This document shows, piece by piece, positions 32,789-44,171 of a stretch of 64,000 nucleotides of DNA. This DNA is from Selaginella moellendorffii (Eukaryota > Streptophyta > Lycopodiopsida > Selaginellales > Selaginellaceae). Position 1 is the first letter of the stretch. Each line of letters starts with the position of its first letter. The stretch lies in assembly GCF_000143415.4 (NCBI RefSeq), contig NW_003314383.1, positions 124,208-188,207 of the forward strand, in the 5' to 3' direction. A program made the translations under genes and the position numbers. The notes below the pieces were generated by a model that was not told where the DNA came from, searched no databases, and saw nothing but the letters and a program-made list of their open reading frames with translations.

Positions 32789-35700
32789 ATGGTCTCGGAG
32801 AGGAAGAAAATGCCTCATCACGGAGATCCCAGCAGCAGTTCTTGGCGCGTTGCTGGCCACAAGCGCGAGCGCGACAATTCTGGTGAGTGATTTCTTCTCT
32901 TCCCCTCGTATTGCCGCATTTCAATTCATTCGTACTATGAATCGTAATATTCTTCTTGTCCAGATTCTAGTGAAGGAGGACAACACACTTATGTGAAACT
33001 CTTTGTGGGCTCGGTTCCCAGGACAATTACTGAACAACAAGTGCGTTCTCAGTCTGCAAATTCTTGCTTTTTTTTTTTAACTCGTTTCGTTCGCTTCCCT
33101 CTGCGCATTCTTTTTCTTGTCAGGTAAGATCAATGTTTGAGGAATATGGAGAAGTTCTTGAGGTTGCGATTATAAAGGATAGGAGAACGGGGCACCAACA
33201 AGGCATGTTTTGTTGTATCTTCTCTTTTTCCCATAATCGAATCTTTGTTGGGTTTACTGTTGGCTTGCTTTCCTCCTAGGTGGTGTGTTGCGGTGGTCCA
33301 AAGCTTTGGATAGATTGTGCTGCACGGTTGGAATGTCTGGATTTATTTTTCCTGGTTCGATCGAGGACAGAGTTTTTTGTTCTTTGTTTGCTTGCATTGC
33401 ATCGTTAGGATCATCGTTCCGTTTTTTATTCTCTCTTTTCCATATGGTAATTTAACTCTGGCTTAGGTGAATGTTCCAGCAAGAAAACGTATGACATCAT
33501 GTGAATGGATTTTTGAGTGGATATATGGATATCAGACACTACAGCATTGCCCGTCCGTTGATGATCCGCGACAAACAGATATGCTCCACCGGGAATTAGT
33601 TCATGATACTCTTTCTTGGAAACTGGTGGCAACTATCCAATCGATGGCCACTACTCGTTCTTAGTGATGACTGGATCCAAACGTGAAACTCGGAACAACT
33701 TTGGAGATGAATGCTGTGGGTTAAGTTCCCACTTACAGGGATCAACAAAAACTCTGGTTGTGACTCTGACATGGACTGGGGACCGAGGATGAATGGCTTG
33801 AGAACGAAAACCAAAATGGTGGCGGACTAGTTTTGATGGTGGATGCAATCTGTTCCGCAGTATATCCGGGCGGGCACGATGCTTGTGTTGTTTTTTTTTT
33901 TGTTTTCATTCTCTGTTTTAGTTTTTTCTCGATTATAGTCGCTAATTTGTGTTTCTGTTCTACTTTTTATGCCGTATAGGTTGTTGTTTCGTCAAGTACT
34001 CCTCGAGGGACGAAGCTGACCGAGCTATACGTTGCTTAAACAACCAGCGGACTTTACCAGGAGTAAGAATTTGGCCGTTTTTCTAGTTGATGGTTTGACT
34101 GTTTACGCTGGACAGGGAGCTTCGCCTGTACAAGTTAGATACGCAGATGGTGAAAGAGAGCGCTTAGGTGAGGACGTTTTTTATCTCCTTCATTTATCTC
34201 AACTTCCATTTTCTTTATATTTTTTAGCAGGGGCAATAGAGCATAAATTGTTTGTAGGATGCTTAAACAAGCACGCTAGTGAGAGAGAAATTGAAGAGGT
34301 AAAATTGTTTATCGTTGTCTCTGGTGTCGTATTGATGGCTTTCAAGTGCAGGTTTTTAGTCCATACGGAAGAGTTGACGATATATACGTCATGAGAGACG
34401 AGCACAAACAAAGCAGAGGTAAAGCGCCTGCATTGCAGAGAGTACTTCAAGTGACGTTTGTTTGCAGGTTGTGCTTTCATAAAGTACCCGTCAAGGGACA
34501 TGGCACAAGCAGCCATTGCCGCTCTTAACGATGTGTACATTATGCGCGTGAGTGACTCTGATTTTCGCTTTTCCTTTTTTCTTAACTTGTTCCTTCATTT
34601 TTGTATGACAGGGTTGTGATCAGCCTTTGGCTGTGAGATTTGCTGACCCAAAACGGCCTAAAACTGGTGACTCGAGGTCTTCTTTTCTTTTACTTGATAT
34701 ATTTTCTGCAAGATAACCTCAACCGCGAGAGTGTTTTACAGGAACAGTTTTAGTCCCCGCCATCACGGATCCGGCTCTAACAACAGGTGATCCTATTGAG
34801 ATTACCAGCGCTACTGACATGTTTGCTGTCAGATCTAGTGGCCACAGTGGACGTGCTTCTCCAGTTAGCTGGAGGCAAGCAAATGCATTGAGTTTGCGGC
34901 AACTGCATCAGACTGGACAACCTCCATTTCCTCCAGCAGTAATTCCCTGTCTAAGCCCTTCACAAACAGTATGTTCCTGCTCTTTGGTTATTCTTTTATA
35001 TTGACACGGTCAATTTCTTCCAGGCATCTCCTAACCACTCGCAAGGCCCATACGTTGTACAGCCTCAACGGCATCATGCAGCTGGACTTCCGACCGAGGT
35101 TCTTTCCACCTCTTTGTTTACTTTTGCCAATGTTTTTTTAAATCTTGGCAGGAGATTATCCAAACGGCATTGCAGCGTGCTGGACAAAATTTTGCTGGAC
35201 AACAAGCTGTGCATCAGTATGTGCAACTACTCCAGCAGCAGCAGCAGCAGCAGCAGCTTCATCTCCAACCTCAGCAGTTTAATCCACAACCATCGCAACA
35301 ATCACAATTTTTACAGCTGACGCAACCCCTGGCATCCATAAACCAACCGTCACTCATCTTACACAACCATCAAGCTCTCCACTTGCAAAATATTCCGCAG
35401 CAACAACAGCATCCACCGGTACGCTGTTATGCATTTTGTGCTTCATGTCTGGATTGGATTTTGTTACAGGTGTTCCAGCCAGGGAGCATTGCACAACAGG
35501 TATTTCGTGCTTCTGAATTTTTTTCTCTTAAAAATTCTTCCTTTCTCATTTTACTTAGCCGCCTTCTTGGTTGTTGTCGGCGCCTACACAGCTTGTGCAA
35601 TCTTTGCTTCCAACCCCGGCATTGCCTCCTGCTGTAGTAGCGCCAACTACATCTAACTGGACGGAACACGTCTCGCCAGATGGATATAAATACTATTACA

Positions 35701-35948
35701 ACAGTATCACATCCGAAAGCAAGGTAACAACGTTAAGATTTAGATTTAGGCGCAGTTTAATATCTCTCTACAGTGGGAAAAGCCGGACGAGCTTGAGCAA
35801 CAAGTTGCTCCAACGCTGCCGCCAGCCTCTGTTGTAAGTTCTTTATTTGTTGGTTTTATCTTACAGTCCAACGCAGGACGCGAACATCCCTCAGTTCCAG
35901 CCATCAAATGCTTACTTGGAACAGCTAAGACACCAGATCTGGATATGA
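32789..35948 (+). CDS. FCA: FCA-like RNA-binding protein (two RRMs and a WW domain)
   Basis: Hand splicing gives exons 32789-32882, 32964-33040, 33124-33202, 33980-34062, 34116-34167, 34231-34298, 34352-34418, 34468-34547, 34612-34676 and further ones to 35948. RRM1 spans YVKLFVGSVPRTITEQQV to CCFVKYSSRDEADRAI and RRM2 spans KLFVGCLNKHASEREIEE to CAFIKYPSRDMAQAAI. A Gln-rich region with CAG repeats (about 35235-35256) and a WW domain (WTEHVSPDGYKYYYN, then WEKPDEL) follow. This order is diagnostic of FCA, the nuclear RNA-processing factor promoting proximal polyadenylation. The start is the first ATG in frame (an in-frame TAG lies just upstream). Intron 3 is 777 bp with a GC donor. The last exon's acceptor has two options that change the final 20-30 residues. 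Confidence 0.85.
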
Positions 35949-36042
35949 ACTAACAGGAGCCTGATTTACAGATATACCAACTTGAGCGAAAGGTACATTT
36001 TCTTGTTTCTTCTCTTGCTGATCTTGAGTCCAACAGGGAGAT

Positions 36043-37034
36043 TTATGGCCGTGCTGCTAAGCTTGGAACAAACGTGTAGCTGGCGCGAATGGTGGCCGGA
36101 CAGCCTTTGGACCAGTCGAGGTTAGCATAGAGTGCGAGTTCCTGTTCCGAAAAGCCCAATTCCCTTTGCTCGTCGATCAGATGAAACGCAAGTGTAGGCC
36201 AAGTGCAGTTGGAGAGCACTGTCACGTCGCCTGCGAGATGTGCCACCCAGTGATCACACTCAAAGCCTTCAATCGCCGGCCATCCTTCCCCGACTATATC
36301 CCGCACACGACGCTTGAACAAGGGGAGCCAACGTTTTTGCTCGTCGTCCTTCTCCAGCACACTGAGTGCAATGTGAAGGTCGTCATGGATCGTTCCCACC
36401 AGGATCCTCCGGCCGCGGTACAAAAATCCCCAGATAGGCCAATTCATGCAAGTCTCGTCGTCGATCTCACGAATGCTGGGATTCTCTTCTGTGAACTCAG
36501 TCCATTTGAGTGTATCCAGGTTGTAGAAACCATCGTCACCGTTACCTCGGTTGTAGCCAGGGTTGCACTGTATCAGATCACTTGTTATGACGTCCCGTCC
36601 AGTGCCAGAGTTGTACTGGAGACTTTCGCCAACGTATTTTGAATCGATACGCTTGTTGTTGAGCACTGCAATTCGATAGATTCCCGTCTCAGGATCCAAA
36701 TCCATTGTCTCGGTCATCTCGACCCACTCGGTACACCGGAGCACCTTCCAAGTGTTCGTAAGAGGATTGCCCACACTGAGAGACCGTGAGCAAGGACTGG
36801 TGGGACGGTGTATTACAGCAAGCGTGCCACACACTAGACCATTGGACGAGCAATGCCCTACAAAGACGGAGCTCTTTCCAGGCGGGCCAATGGGCAGAGA
36901 AATGTGCTTGAGCTTGAGAGCCTCGCCGGAGAAAGGGCGCCACAGCTGTGGATTTGGATCCACGGCACACAATCAGTGTCTAGCCGCGTAAGGATTTCCA
37001 TCAGCAAGTCCTCCCCGAGCCGATCGAAGATATC
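36043..37034 (-). pseudogene. F-box gene, right copy, F-box region deleted
   Basis: The C-terminal 300 residues are open and match the left copy (VGNPLTNTWKVL, LDPETGIYRIAVLNNK, WGFLYRGRRILVG, ALSVLEKDDEQKRWLPLF), extending to a natural end. At the 5' side the start of the F-box survives (37025-36985, FDRLGEDLLMEILTRLD). About 115-120 bp that would code the rest of the F-box and linker are missing, and the join is out of frame. The remaining 309-residue frame from ATG 36972 would lack an F-box. Confidence 0.75.
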
Positions 37035-37039
37035 TTAGC

Positions 37040-38000
37040 CCTAGGCCCTAAAAATGCAATGTTAAACCCTAAAGCGCGGGAAAATTTCTTTGTTTTAATA
37101 AACCATGATGTTTAATAATAATTTGCTATGCATTGCATGTAATAACGCTTGGTTTGCTTAATAGTAGTGTTATTCCGATTTATTAATTCAATTAATCAAA
37201 TAAAGTTTATAATTTATATGCATGTTTGTAATTTATAAACACAAAATTAATCTTATTGTATATAATAGAATAAAAAAGAATATATTAGAAAGGGTTTATG
37301 AAAGTTTATAAATTATAAACATGTTTATAATTATAAATACAAAATTAATCTAAATGAATAACAACTGTTAAATGGTAGAATATCCTAAAATATTCAAGCA
37401 TATTTTAGGTATATTCACTATCATCCTAGTTTTGCTTAAAAACTACTTGTAAGCTATTTATTGAAATTAAGTTACTATCCTTTCTATGAATTGACATGAA
37501 GAAATTGCTGCAAAACTCAAAAAGCCAAGCAAGAAAGGAAGATGCAACAGAGTAGAGTCATCTTCATGTTGAGTATAGCCAAGAGAAGACTAAAGGATGG
37601 AACAACTGGAGCATCATGAGACATCATGCCAAGGGACACGTGAGAGTTGAAGATACTTTTATTCTGCCTAAATTTTTCAAAATCTTGCTCATACTGATCA
37701 TCAGGCTGTTGTGTAATCTCCCCAAACACGACCTCTCAGACCTTGCAAGCTTAGCAATCATCTCATTTTCCTATCGTTGAAGAAAACTAAGCAAACGAAA
37801 TTCCATAAGAAAGACGCTCCAATACAAAGAAAAGAGCAGCTTGAGTCCAAAGCCAAGCTCATGATGCTGAAAGGAATGGCAAATCAACCTTTCACATAAA
37901 TTGTTTTGCTTTTTAATTGTTGATTTGTTTCCACTTTTCTTGCCTACAACTTCGGATAGCAAACAAACGACCGAAGAATCATCATCTTCCAAACCCAGAC
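37040..38000. other. AT-rich spacer, no gene seen
   Basis: 37080-37440 is very AT-rich with repeated TTTATAATTTATA motifs. Part of it (ACAAAATTAATCTTATT) recurs near 46600. 37450-37560 matches the end of the left duplicated block. No open frame with a recognisable domain was found. Confidence 0.5.
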
Positions 38001-38047
38001 ATACCGTCATAGCTTTATTGAGAAGATTAACTACAAGAAAGTGTGCT

Positions 38048-38428
38048 TTAGCAGCCAGTGACATAATCCGCCTTGAACTTGCAGCCGTCATTGTAAGTCT
38101 TGATACCACACTTGGCGCAGTTGCGAGCACGGAGTTCGTTGAAGGCAGTGATCATCTCGTTGCCAGTGAGGTCGCAGTTGGAGCCGGAGACAAAGAGCCC
38201 ACAGTGGCCGGAGCAGACGCCTGTGGAGCCTTTGTTGCCGCCAGTGAAGTAGCGGTTGCTAGGCTGAATCTGGCGGCGAGCAGCATCACAGTCGCTCTGT
38301 GCGAGGCCACTGCACCGTGTAGAGCCAGCACACGAGTAGGAGTCCTGAGCATGAGAGCCCCGCAACAACACGAGATTCACAACAAGCAAAACATATGTGA
38401 GAGCTAGTGCCATGTTCATCGACTTCAT
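38048..38428 (-). CDS. Secreted KP4 killer-toxin-like protein, copy 1
   Basis: This is a small intronless gene of 126 residues. A signal peptide (about 1-27, ending SHAQ) is followed by a mature region of about 99 residues with many Cys. The C-terminal pattern (CGLFVSGSNCDLTG, then CAKCG, ending YVTGC) matches the KP4 killer-toxin fold first known from a virus of Ustilago maydis and found in fungi and mosses. KP4 is secreted and blocks calcium channels of target cells. A defence or developmental role here is inference. The frame looks intact. A nearly identical inverted paralogue lies at 43788-44171, and similarity extends into the 3' UTR. Confidence 0.8.
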   Translation of the reverse strand: MKSMNMALALTYVLLVVNLVLLRGSHAQDSYSCAGSTRCSGLAQSDCDAARRQIQPSNRYFTGGNKGSTGVCSGHCGLFVSGSNCDLTGNEMITAFNELRARNCAKCGIKTYNDGCKFKADYVTGC

Positions 38429-38537
38429 GGTTGCTTAGATATCGAACCCCTTATTTATATGGGAAGGCACAGAAGCGTGTCTAACTTTGCTCCCAGCCTG
38501 ACTTCCAACACAAACTTAAGCGGTCAAGAAGGAAGAA

Positions 38538-38844
38538 CCCAAACTTAGGTGGTCAAGGAGAACTGCTGTATTGACACAATATTAAGCCCCCCATTTTGAT
38601 CGTGATCCTACCCAGAGAAACGTGTCTAGCTTTGCTCCACTGGTCACCTGTCCAGACAGTGACTGTCACGACTTAATTGTCGCAATACCAACCCAAACTT
38701 AGGTGGTCAAGGAGAACTGCTGTATTGACACAATATTAAGCCCCCCATTTGATCGTGATCCTACCCAGAGAAACGTGTCTAGCTTTGCTCCACTGGTCAC
38801 CTGTCCAGACAGTGACTGTCACGACTTAATTGTCGCAATACCAA
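38538..38844. repeat. Tandem duplication of a ~154-bp promoter-proximal unit
   Basis: Unit 1 (38538-38691, 154 bp) and unit 2 (38692-38844, 153 bp) both run from CCCAAACTTAGGTGG to GTCGCAATACCAA. They are identical by eye except for one T in a run. They lie 110-420 bp upstream of KP4-like copy 1, so they are part of its upstream region. Confidence 0.9.
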
Positions 38845-39165
38845 CATGATCCCCCATTAATATTATATATCCATGTGTGAGGTCCACATCTATTATTAAC
38901 ATAACTATAATAGTAAAATAAATTAAATTGGGTGCCACATGGCATGATCTGGCTCATCCAGAAAACATGTGGCAGCTTTGGTAATATAGCTACCACCACT
39001 GTTCTTTTATGCATGTGTACTAGTGACCCAAGTTACAAGTTGTGTCCAACATCAACCATAGTGCATATCAAGTGTTTGTGTGGGCAATATTCTCTTCACA
39101 CCATCAAGTTGTACAATAACGTTTTGCTCCCGGTTCATAAGGATTTGCCTTGCAGTTACGATCTC

Positions 39166-39330
39166 GAGCCCATTATTTATATGGTGTGGGCGGGCACAGA
39201 AGCGGGTCTATAGCTTTGCTCCCAGCAAGACTTCCAAAACTTAGGCGGTCAAGGAGGAACCCATTTATAATTGCATGGCCCTGCCCAGAGAAGCGTGTCT
39301 AACCTTGCTTTACAGGTCACAACTTGTTTA
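39166..39330. repeat. Diverged copy of the KP4-like upstream region
   Basis: The sequence from CCATTATTTATATGG through GGGCACAGAAGCG, TAGCTTTGCTCCCAGC and GGCGGTCAAGGAGGAACCC repeats the order found at 38448-38640, with about 80 percent identity by eye. No coding part accompanies it. Confidence 0.7.
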
Positions 39331-39940
39331 GACGGCGACTTGTTCGCATAGATGGACACGTAGAAGAAAGATCCCGCCATGTATATAGAAGGCTTCAGCT
39401 GTATTTTATTAAAAGTCCATTTTTCTTTGTTAAACTTTGCTCTTTGGTTGTTAACATATATCAGCTTGATCGACATGGCCCAATTGACCGAGTGTGAAAC
39501 CTGAGCCATTGCGTCCATCAGGCCGATGGCCCAATCTCATTTTGATCATAATATTTGGTTGGAGCAGAGCACAGGTTCGGCATGTTCTAGCTGGCTGTCG
39601 ACCCAGATGTCACTCAATGATTGTCACTCTTTTCCTTTCTCATGTCTTAGTTGTTGACTTATTAAGGCGGTGAGATGAATTTTTAAAAGTACATTTATGT
39701 AAAACTGTTTTGTTTAAGATGCTTCTAATATATTTTATCTAACGGTTGATATATATTTAGATAAACTTGTATTTTTGACTTATAAACAAGTTTATAATTT
39801 ATACCCAAATTATTCTTGTACTGTTGTGTCTATTGATCAATTGGAAGTTTCTTGGCACGATCATGGAATCCGTGCCGGGGATTATGAAGAACAAGATCAA
39901 AAGAATGAATGAAGAGCTCCTGAGCTTTTTTTTGCTCCAT
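39331..39940. other. Non-coding spacer
   Basis: No gene, repeat or RNA was recognised. The part at 39660-39800 is AT-rich and resembles the TTTATAATTTATA repeats at 37.2 kb. Confidence 0.4.
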
Positions 39941-39948
39941 CTCCAACA

Positions 39949-40737
39949 ATGTGGAAAATCTCCCAGGCCAAGAGCTCTAGATCGACTCATGTTGCGCAGG
40001 TCTTGAACGATGGCAGCAAAAGGCTGCTCCACAGCTCTGGAGTGGTCTCTCGTCAGCCAAAATTCCAGGCAAGATCAGAAACCACTTCAAGCACAATGAT
40101 CCCGATGGCTACGTTGATCTCGCCGGTCTCGAGCGCGTCGCTCCTCCGCGCCATCGTCTACTGCCAATCCGGCCTCACAAACGGCTTCACCAGGAGCTTC
40201 ACCAAGGGCTTTGCAGGGCGGCAGCAAAGCAACAGCCGCCCTCTCCACCGCCTCCAGGGATTCCAGCACTAACTGCATCAATCCAAAGTCGACCATCAAC
40301 CACGACTTCCTGGTGATTGTGCTGATCGTCGGGGGCGTGGAGCAATTCTTCCTTTTCGAGAAGTGTGGCCCTGGCGGTGACTGCGGGATCAACATCACCC
40401 CCGTTCTCAGCCTGGGCGATTTTACCAATGCCAAGCTGCTGAATTTCGATTGCGAGGATACGCCGCTGGAACTGCGCGAGCTCATGAGGATCACGACCCG
40501 CAGTATAGCCTTCACGACAAGAACTGCTGGGAGTATGCGATGAGCACCGCTAAGAAGCTGCTGATGGAGTGCCACCGGAGGAGTGGAAAGGCCCAGTTTC
40601 GAGAGCGGGCCCAGGTGGTCGGGGGTGAGATCACTATAGAACACGCCCGAGGTATCAGCAGTCGATATTTCATGGTGCTTGCGCGAGTGGCAACGATTGC
40701 CATGTACGCTGGCTCCCCAATAATACTTCCTAGTTGA
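39949..40737 (+). pseudogene. Unknown family, probable frameshifted gene
   Basis: The family is not recognised. Three overlapping plus-strand frames look like one protein broken twice. The first has a hydrophobic start (MATLISPVSSASLLRAIVYC). The middle has a hydrophobic stretch and a Cys-rich part (FLVIVLIVGGVEQFF, then GDFTNAKLLNFDCEDTP). The last has HDPQYSLHDKNCWEYAMST, then KKLLMEC. The middle and last parts are matched in order by an inverted relic at 54.2-54.5 kb, which supports the plus-strand reading over the 221-residue frame on the other strand. Introns rather than frameshifts could also join the parts, though no clear splice pair was found. Confidence 0.45.
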
Positions 40738-40810
40738 CGACCACGTTTGCAATCGTTGACTAGCCTCAAGTTGGCACGTGATTTATCGTCTACTTTCCAT
40801 TTTTCTAGTT

Positions 40811-43441
40811 TCAAAAGAAGAAGTCACTGTGGAATCCATAAGGTACTCGCTGGGGGAGACCAATTCTTGCTACAGCTTGATCCTGAAACTTTTGTGCATC
40901 AAATATGTACACCTGCAAGTACAAATTTTACACTTGCCAACTCTCTTACAGTATGCACTCACTTCGGATTTGTTTGTCTCCTCGTCATGCACATAGCTCA
41001 CAATCCACCCGTCGTCTTCATCTGTTGAGTGGGGTCTCGCCACAAACAAAGGCTCCGATCCGTATCGGTTGGCTCCCAGATCGTGGTACTTCACATCAAT
41101 TTCATCCTACAGAGATATAACAATTAGCTGATTGATAACTCGCAATGGCGTACTTCACAAGATTCCGGAAGTTTTACTTTCATGAACTTGCCATACTTTG
41201 GCATGCCTGTAAACAGCAAATCTTAAGTACATGAGCAAAAAAACGCATTGAAACTTACCTACAACTTTGCTAGCCTCCACATCCACCACCTGGGCATAGG
41301 CAAATTGGTTCTTCCTTCCTGTAAATTTCTTGTTGATTTTTGGCATTTCGATTCCACAAGTTTCCAACGATGTCAAGTTCCTTTCCACCACCGTCCCTGC
41401 TCAGCAAACTCATAAACCAAAACTCAGTTCACTCTATAGAAACAAACGAAACCTTTGTCAAGATTGAATCTCCATTCCCGCAAATTGGCCAAGAGGGCAC
41501 CATCAACTTGAGGGTCTCTGGCATTTCTTGGATCAGTCGGTGTTATGCCCCGAGCAAACCACTCGCGTCTGTCCACACCATTTGGCGTGGGAAAGAATGG
41601 AATCTTCGAAAACAAAGCATGCAACACAATCTGTTTATCACATGATAATATTTAGTTAGCAAAACAATTTTTTGAAATTTCTTTTTAGCTGAAGTTTACT
41701 TACTTCATCACTGTCTTCAAAGGCATTTACAGCGTGGAAGCTGTATCCAGGCTCTACTTCGAACCACCTTACTGACTTAGAATCGCCATAACGAGGCATA
41801 ACTCCTATTCTGGAAGAAGAGTTGTTCTCAAACTCGACCAGCCTGAGACATGGGCTCAGATTAAAAGCCTTAAAACACAACATGACAACTACCTTCCTGA
41901 TCCTTTCAGCAATCGGTTCATGTTGATCGTGAGTGGAAAATCAGGAATCAAGGTGTAACTGGAAAAGAACTCACACGAGAATCCAGAACTCGATTCATGA
42001 ATGAAATGCTACTTACTTTTTCGTTATTGAAATCTCGTGAATAAAGCATGCACGATCAAGCTCCAGATCTGTCTTTTGTATCAAGTCTCCATCCTCTGGA
42101 TGAAAAGAGTGAGCAGAAGTTTGTGTTTTGATACAGTCACTTACTGGAAACGATTCCAATTTGCAAGTATGGCGACTTTGCATTGAAACCAAAGATAACG
42201 AGCTCTTGCTTTTCCAGATCAAACTTAAAGTAGAAGAACACAATTCAATAATAGGGTCACTTTGTGATCAACCATACCTTGGAGTGAGATGTGAACGGTC
42301 CTTTCCATTTACCACTAAAATCAAGAGTGCCAAGAGTGTTGAGGCTTGATAAATCTATTTCATGAGGAATATCTGCTTCTGCGACTGCATACAACTTCCC
42401 AGCAAGCTTGAAAACGTGCGTATTGCATGTTGGCCCATTAACTTTCCCAAAACGTAGCTGCACATTGTAGCTAAGGAAAATAAAACAAAATAAATGCAAT
42501 TGCCTTACGAAGTTTAGAAGATAACTTGCTGAGATAGCCAAAGAATCTCCCTCCACAGCTCTTAGGAATGAGGTTTTCTTCGTGTTCTTTTCGATTTTGT
42601 GTGCCATAGTATCAACATATTTGTTCTTATATGTGATGAACTTGCCACCTTGATCAAACCTGGTCGCATGAAGCATTCCATCACCTTCAAACCAGTGACA
42701 ATACAGTTTCCCAAAAGGACTTATGAGAATACTTTCATCAAGGAGGTAAGGGTTTGGACCTGATTTAAAGGTAGAAAAAAGAAAATTAATAGAACCAATG
42801 AATTCAGAACACACAATCATGAGCAAAACCACTGCCAAAACACCATTTCTTTAAACGCACCGTTTCTTATGTAAGTTCCTGCTGGGAAATCCTGAGGTAT
42901 TTCTCCATCAATAACTTGAACTGGTGTCCAAGATCCCACCTCTTCCACGGGTGAAAAGTTTTCCTAGAAGGAATTTATTCAGAAAATATCTGCGAAAGTT
43001 TTCAGTATCTTACCTGGTAATAAATATTCCGTTCCTTATCTGGTTTGTATAGAGCATCCACAAGCACATCAAGAAACTTGTTTCTACTAGTGTGGAACAA
43101 GCTTTTGAGAAAAGGGGGAACCTTGATCAAAAGCGAAGATTTACGAACTGCTAAGAGTCATACATCACACCTTTCGTGTAGCAAGTGCTCCATTTCCAGT
43201 AACTGGCACAGGTCCATATGACGATGATGCTGCAGCTATGTTGAGCTACAATTCCATGATTGAGTATGCAATTCATACCTTGACATGCCTTTGTTGCTAC
43301 AGGGGAGAGATTTGGAGTAGCCTGATGAAAAGTTCCAGCCACAATGCTGGCCATTGCTATGCGACTCGCCCAAACCGAATCTTTCGTATTTAAATGGTCT
43401 CCCGGTTTGTCTTTCTTGCCACATTTGATCCTTCCTCTCAT
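40811..43441 (-). CDS. Carotenoid cleavage dioxygenase
   Basis: This is a multi-exon gene. Key family motifs appear in order: RNGPNP, then FGKLYCHWFEGDGMLHA, FTSHSKV (first His ligand), ACFIHEISIT (second), YSFHAVNAFED (third) and the last exon ending GLPQRVPYGFHSDFFF (fourth). All four iron-binding His are present, so activity is plausible. The last junction uses the donor GTGAGTG after SE and the acceptor before VYIFDAQKF. An N-terminal extension of about 50-80 residues could be a plastid transit peptide. The start is 43441, or the inner Met 43354 (MASIV). The enzyme cleaves carotenoids or apocarotenoids in plastids. The exact subclass (NCED, CCD4, zaxinone-synthase-like) is not settled. 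Confidence 0.85.
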
Positions 43442-43490
43442 GTGCTTGTGGACTTTCTCTAATAACTATTTCTTTGCCGCTTATGTGAAT

Positions 43491-43493
<3 letters not shown>

Positions 43494-43532
<39 letters not shown>
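43494..43532. repeat. (GA)n microsatellite
   Basis: An almost pure GA run of about 39 bases with one C interruption lies about 55 bp upstream of the dioxygenase start. Confidence 0.95.
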
Positions 43533-43533
<1 letters not shown>

Positions 43534-43787
43534 ATCCGATGTGTTATACTTTTACTTGTTAGATTTTAATGTGGGGATTGGGTTTATGTGCTATTAAATG
43601 TGAAATTTTCAAAATTGTTCTGTAGGAAAATAACTAATATCAATATTAGTTTGTTACTTGCATTAATGACTCACATTTGCTCTTTTTGCCTTGCATCTCC
43701 TCCCTTAGATCTCTTATATCCAAACCAGGGGCTGAGCTTTATGTTAGCTACTCGTGCAAATTGGAGATACATAGTAACTTAGTAACC

Positions 43788-44171
43788 ATGAAGTCGATGA
43801 ACATGGCGCTAGCTCTCAATGTCTTACTTGTGAATGTCATGATCATCATGTTGTTGCGGGGCTGTCATGCTCAGGACTCCTACTCGTGCGCTGGCTCTAC
43901 ACTGTGCAGGGACCTCGCACAGAGCGACTGTGATGCTGCTTGCCGCCAGATTCAGCCTAGCAACCGCTACTTCATCGGCAGCAACAAAGGCTCCAGCAGC
44001 GTCTACTCCGGCCACTGTGGCCTCTTTGTCTCTGGCTCCAACTGCGACCTCAATGGCTCCGAGATGATCACTGCCTTTGACGAACTCCGTGCTCGCAACT
44101 GTGCCAAGTGTGGTATCAAGACTTACAATGACGGCTGCCAGTTCAAGGCGGATTATGTCACTGGTTGCTAA
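43788..44171 (+). CDS. Secreted KP4 killer-toxin-like protein, copy 2
   Basis: This is an intronless gene of 127 residues with a signal peptide (about 1-29) and a Cys-rich mature region very close to copy 1 (38048-38428) in inverted orientation. The KP4 pattern CGLFVSGSNCDLNG, CAKCG and final YVTGC is conserved. One Cys position differs from copy 1 in the central part (VYSGHC here against VCSGHC there), and one is gained earlier (DAACRQ against DAARRQ), so disulfide pairing may differ. The frame opens further upstream, but the ATG at 43788 matches the start of copy 1 and directly precedes the signal peptide. Secretion is predicted and its biological target is unknown. Confidence 0.8.
   Translation: MKSMNMALALNVLLVNVMIIMLLRGCHAQDSYSCAGSTLCRDLAQSDCDAACRQIQPSNRYFIGSNKGSSSVYSGHCGLFVSGSNCDLNGSEMITAFDELRARNCAKCGIKTYNDGCQFKADYVTGC

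Noticed and set aside
32736-32996. GTG-initiated frame in the first exon of the FCA-like gene, tempting because Arabidopsis FCA uses a non-AUG start
   Set aside because: That frame is not the one that joins to RRM1. The correct frame has an ATG at 32789 with an in-frame TAG upstream, so a normal start explains it.
40087-40752. A 221-residue minus-strand frame
   Set aside because: The opposite strand shares ordered motifs with a relic at 54 kb, so the minus-strand frame is a shadow.
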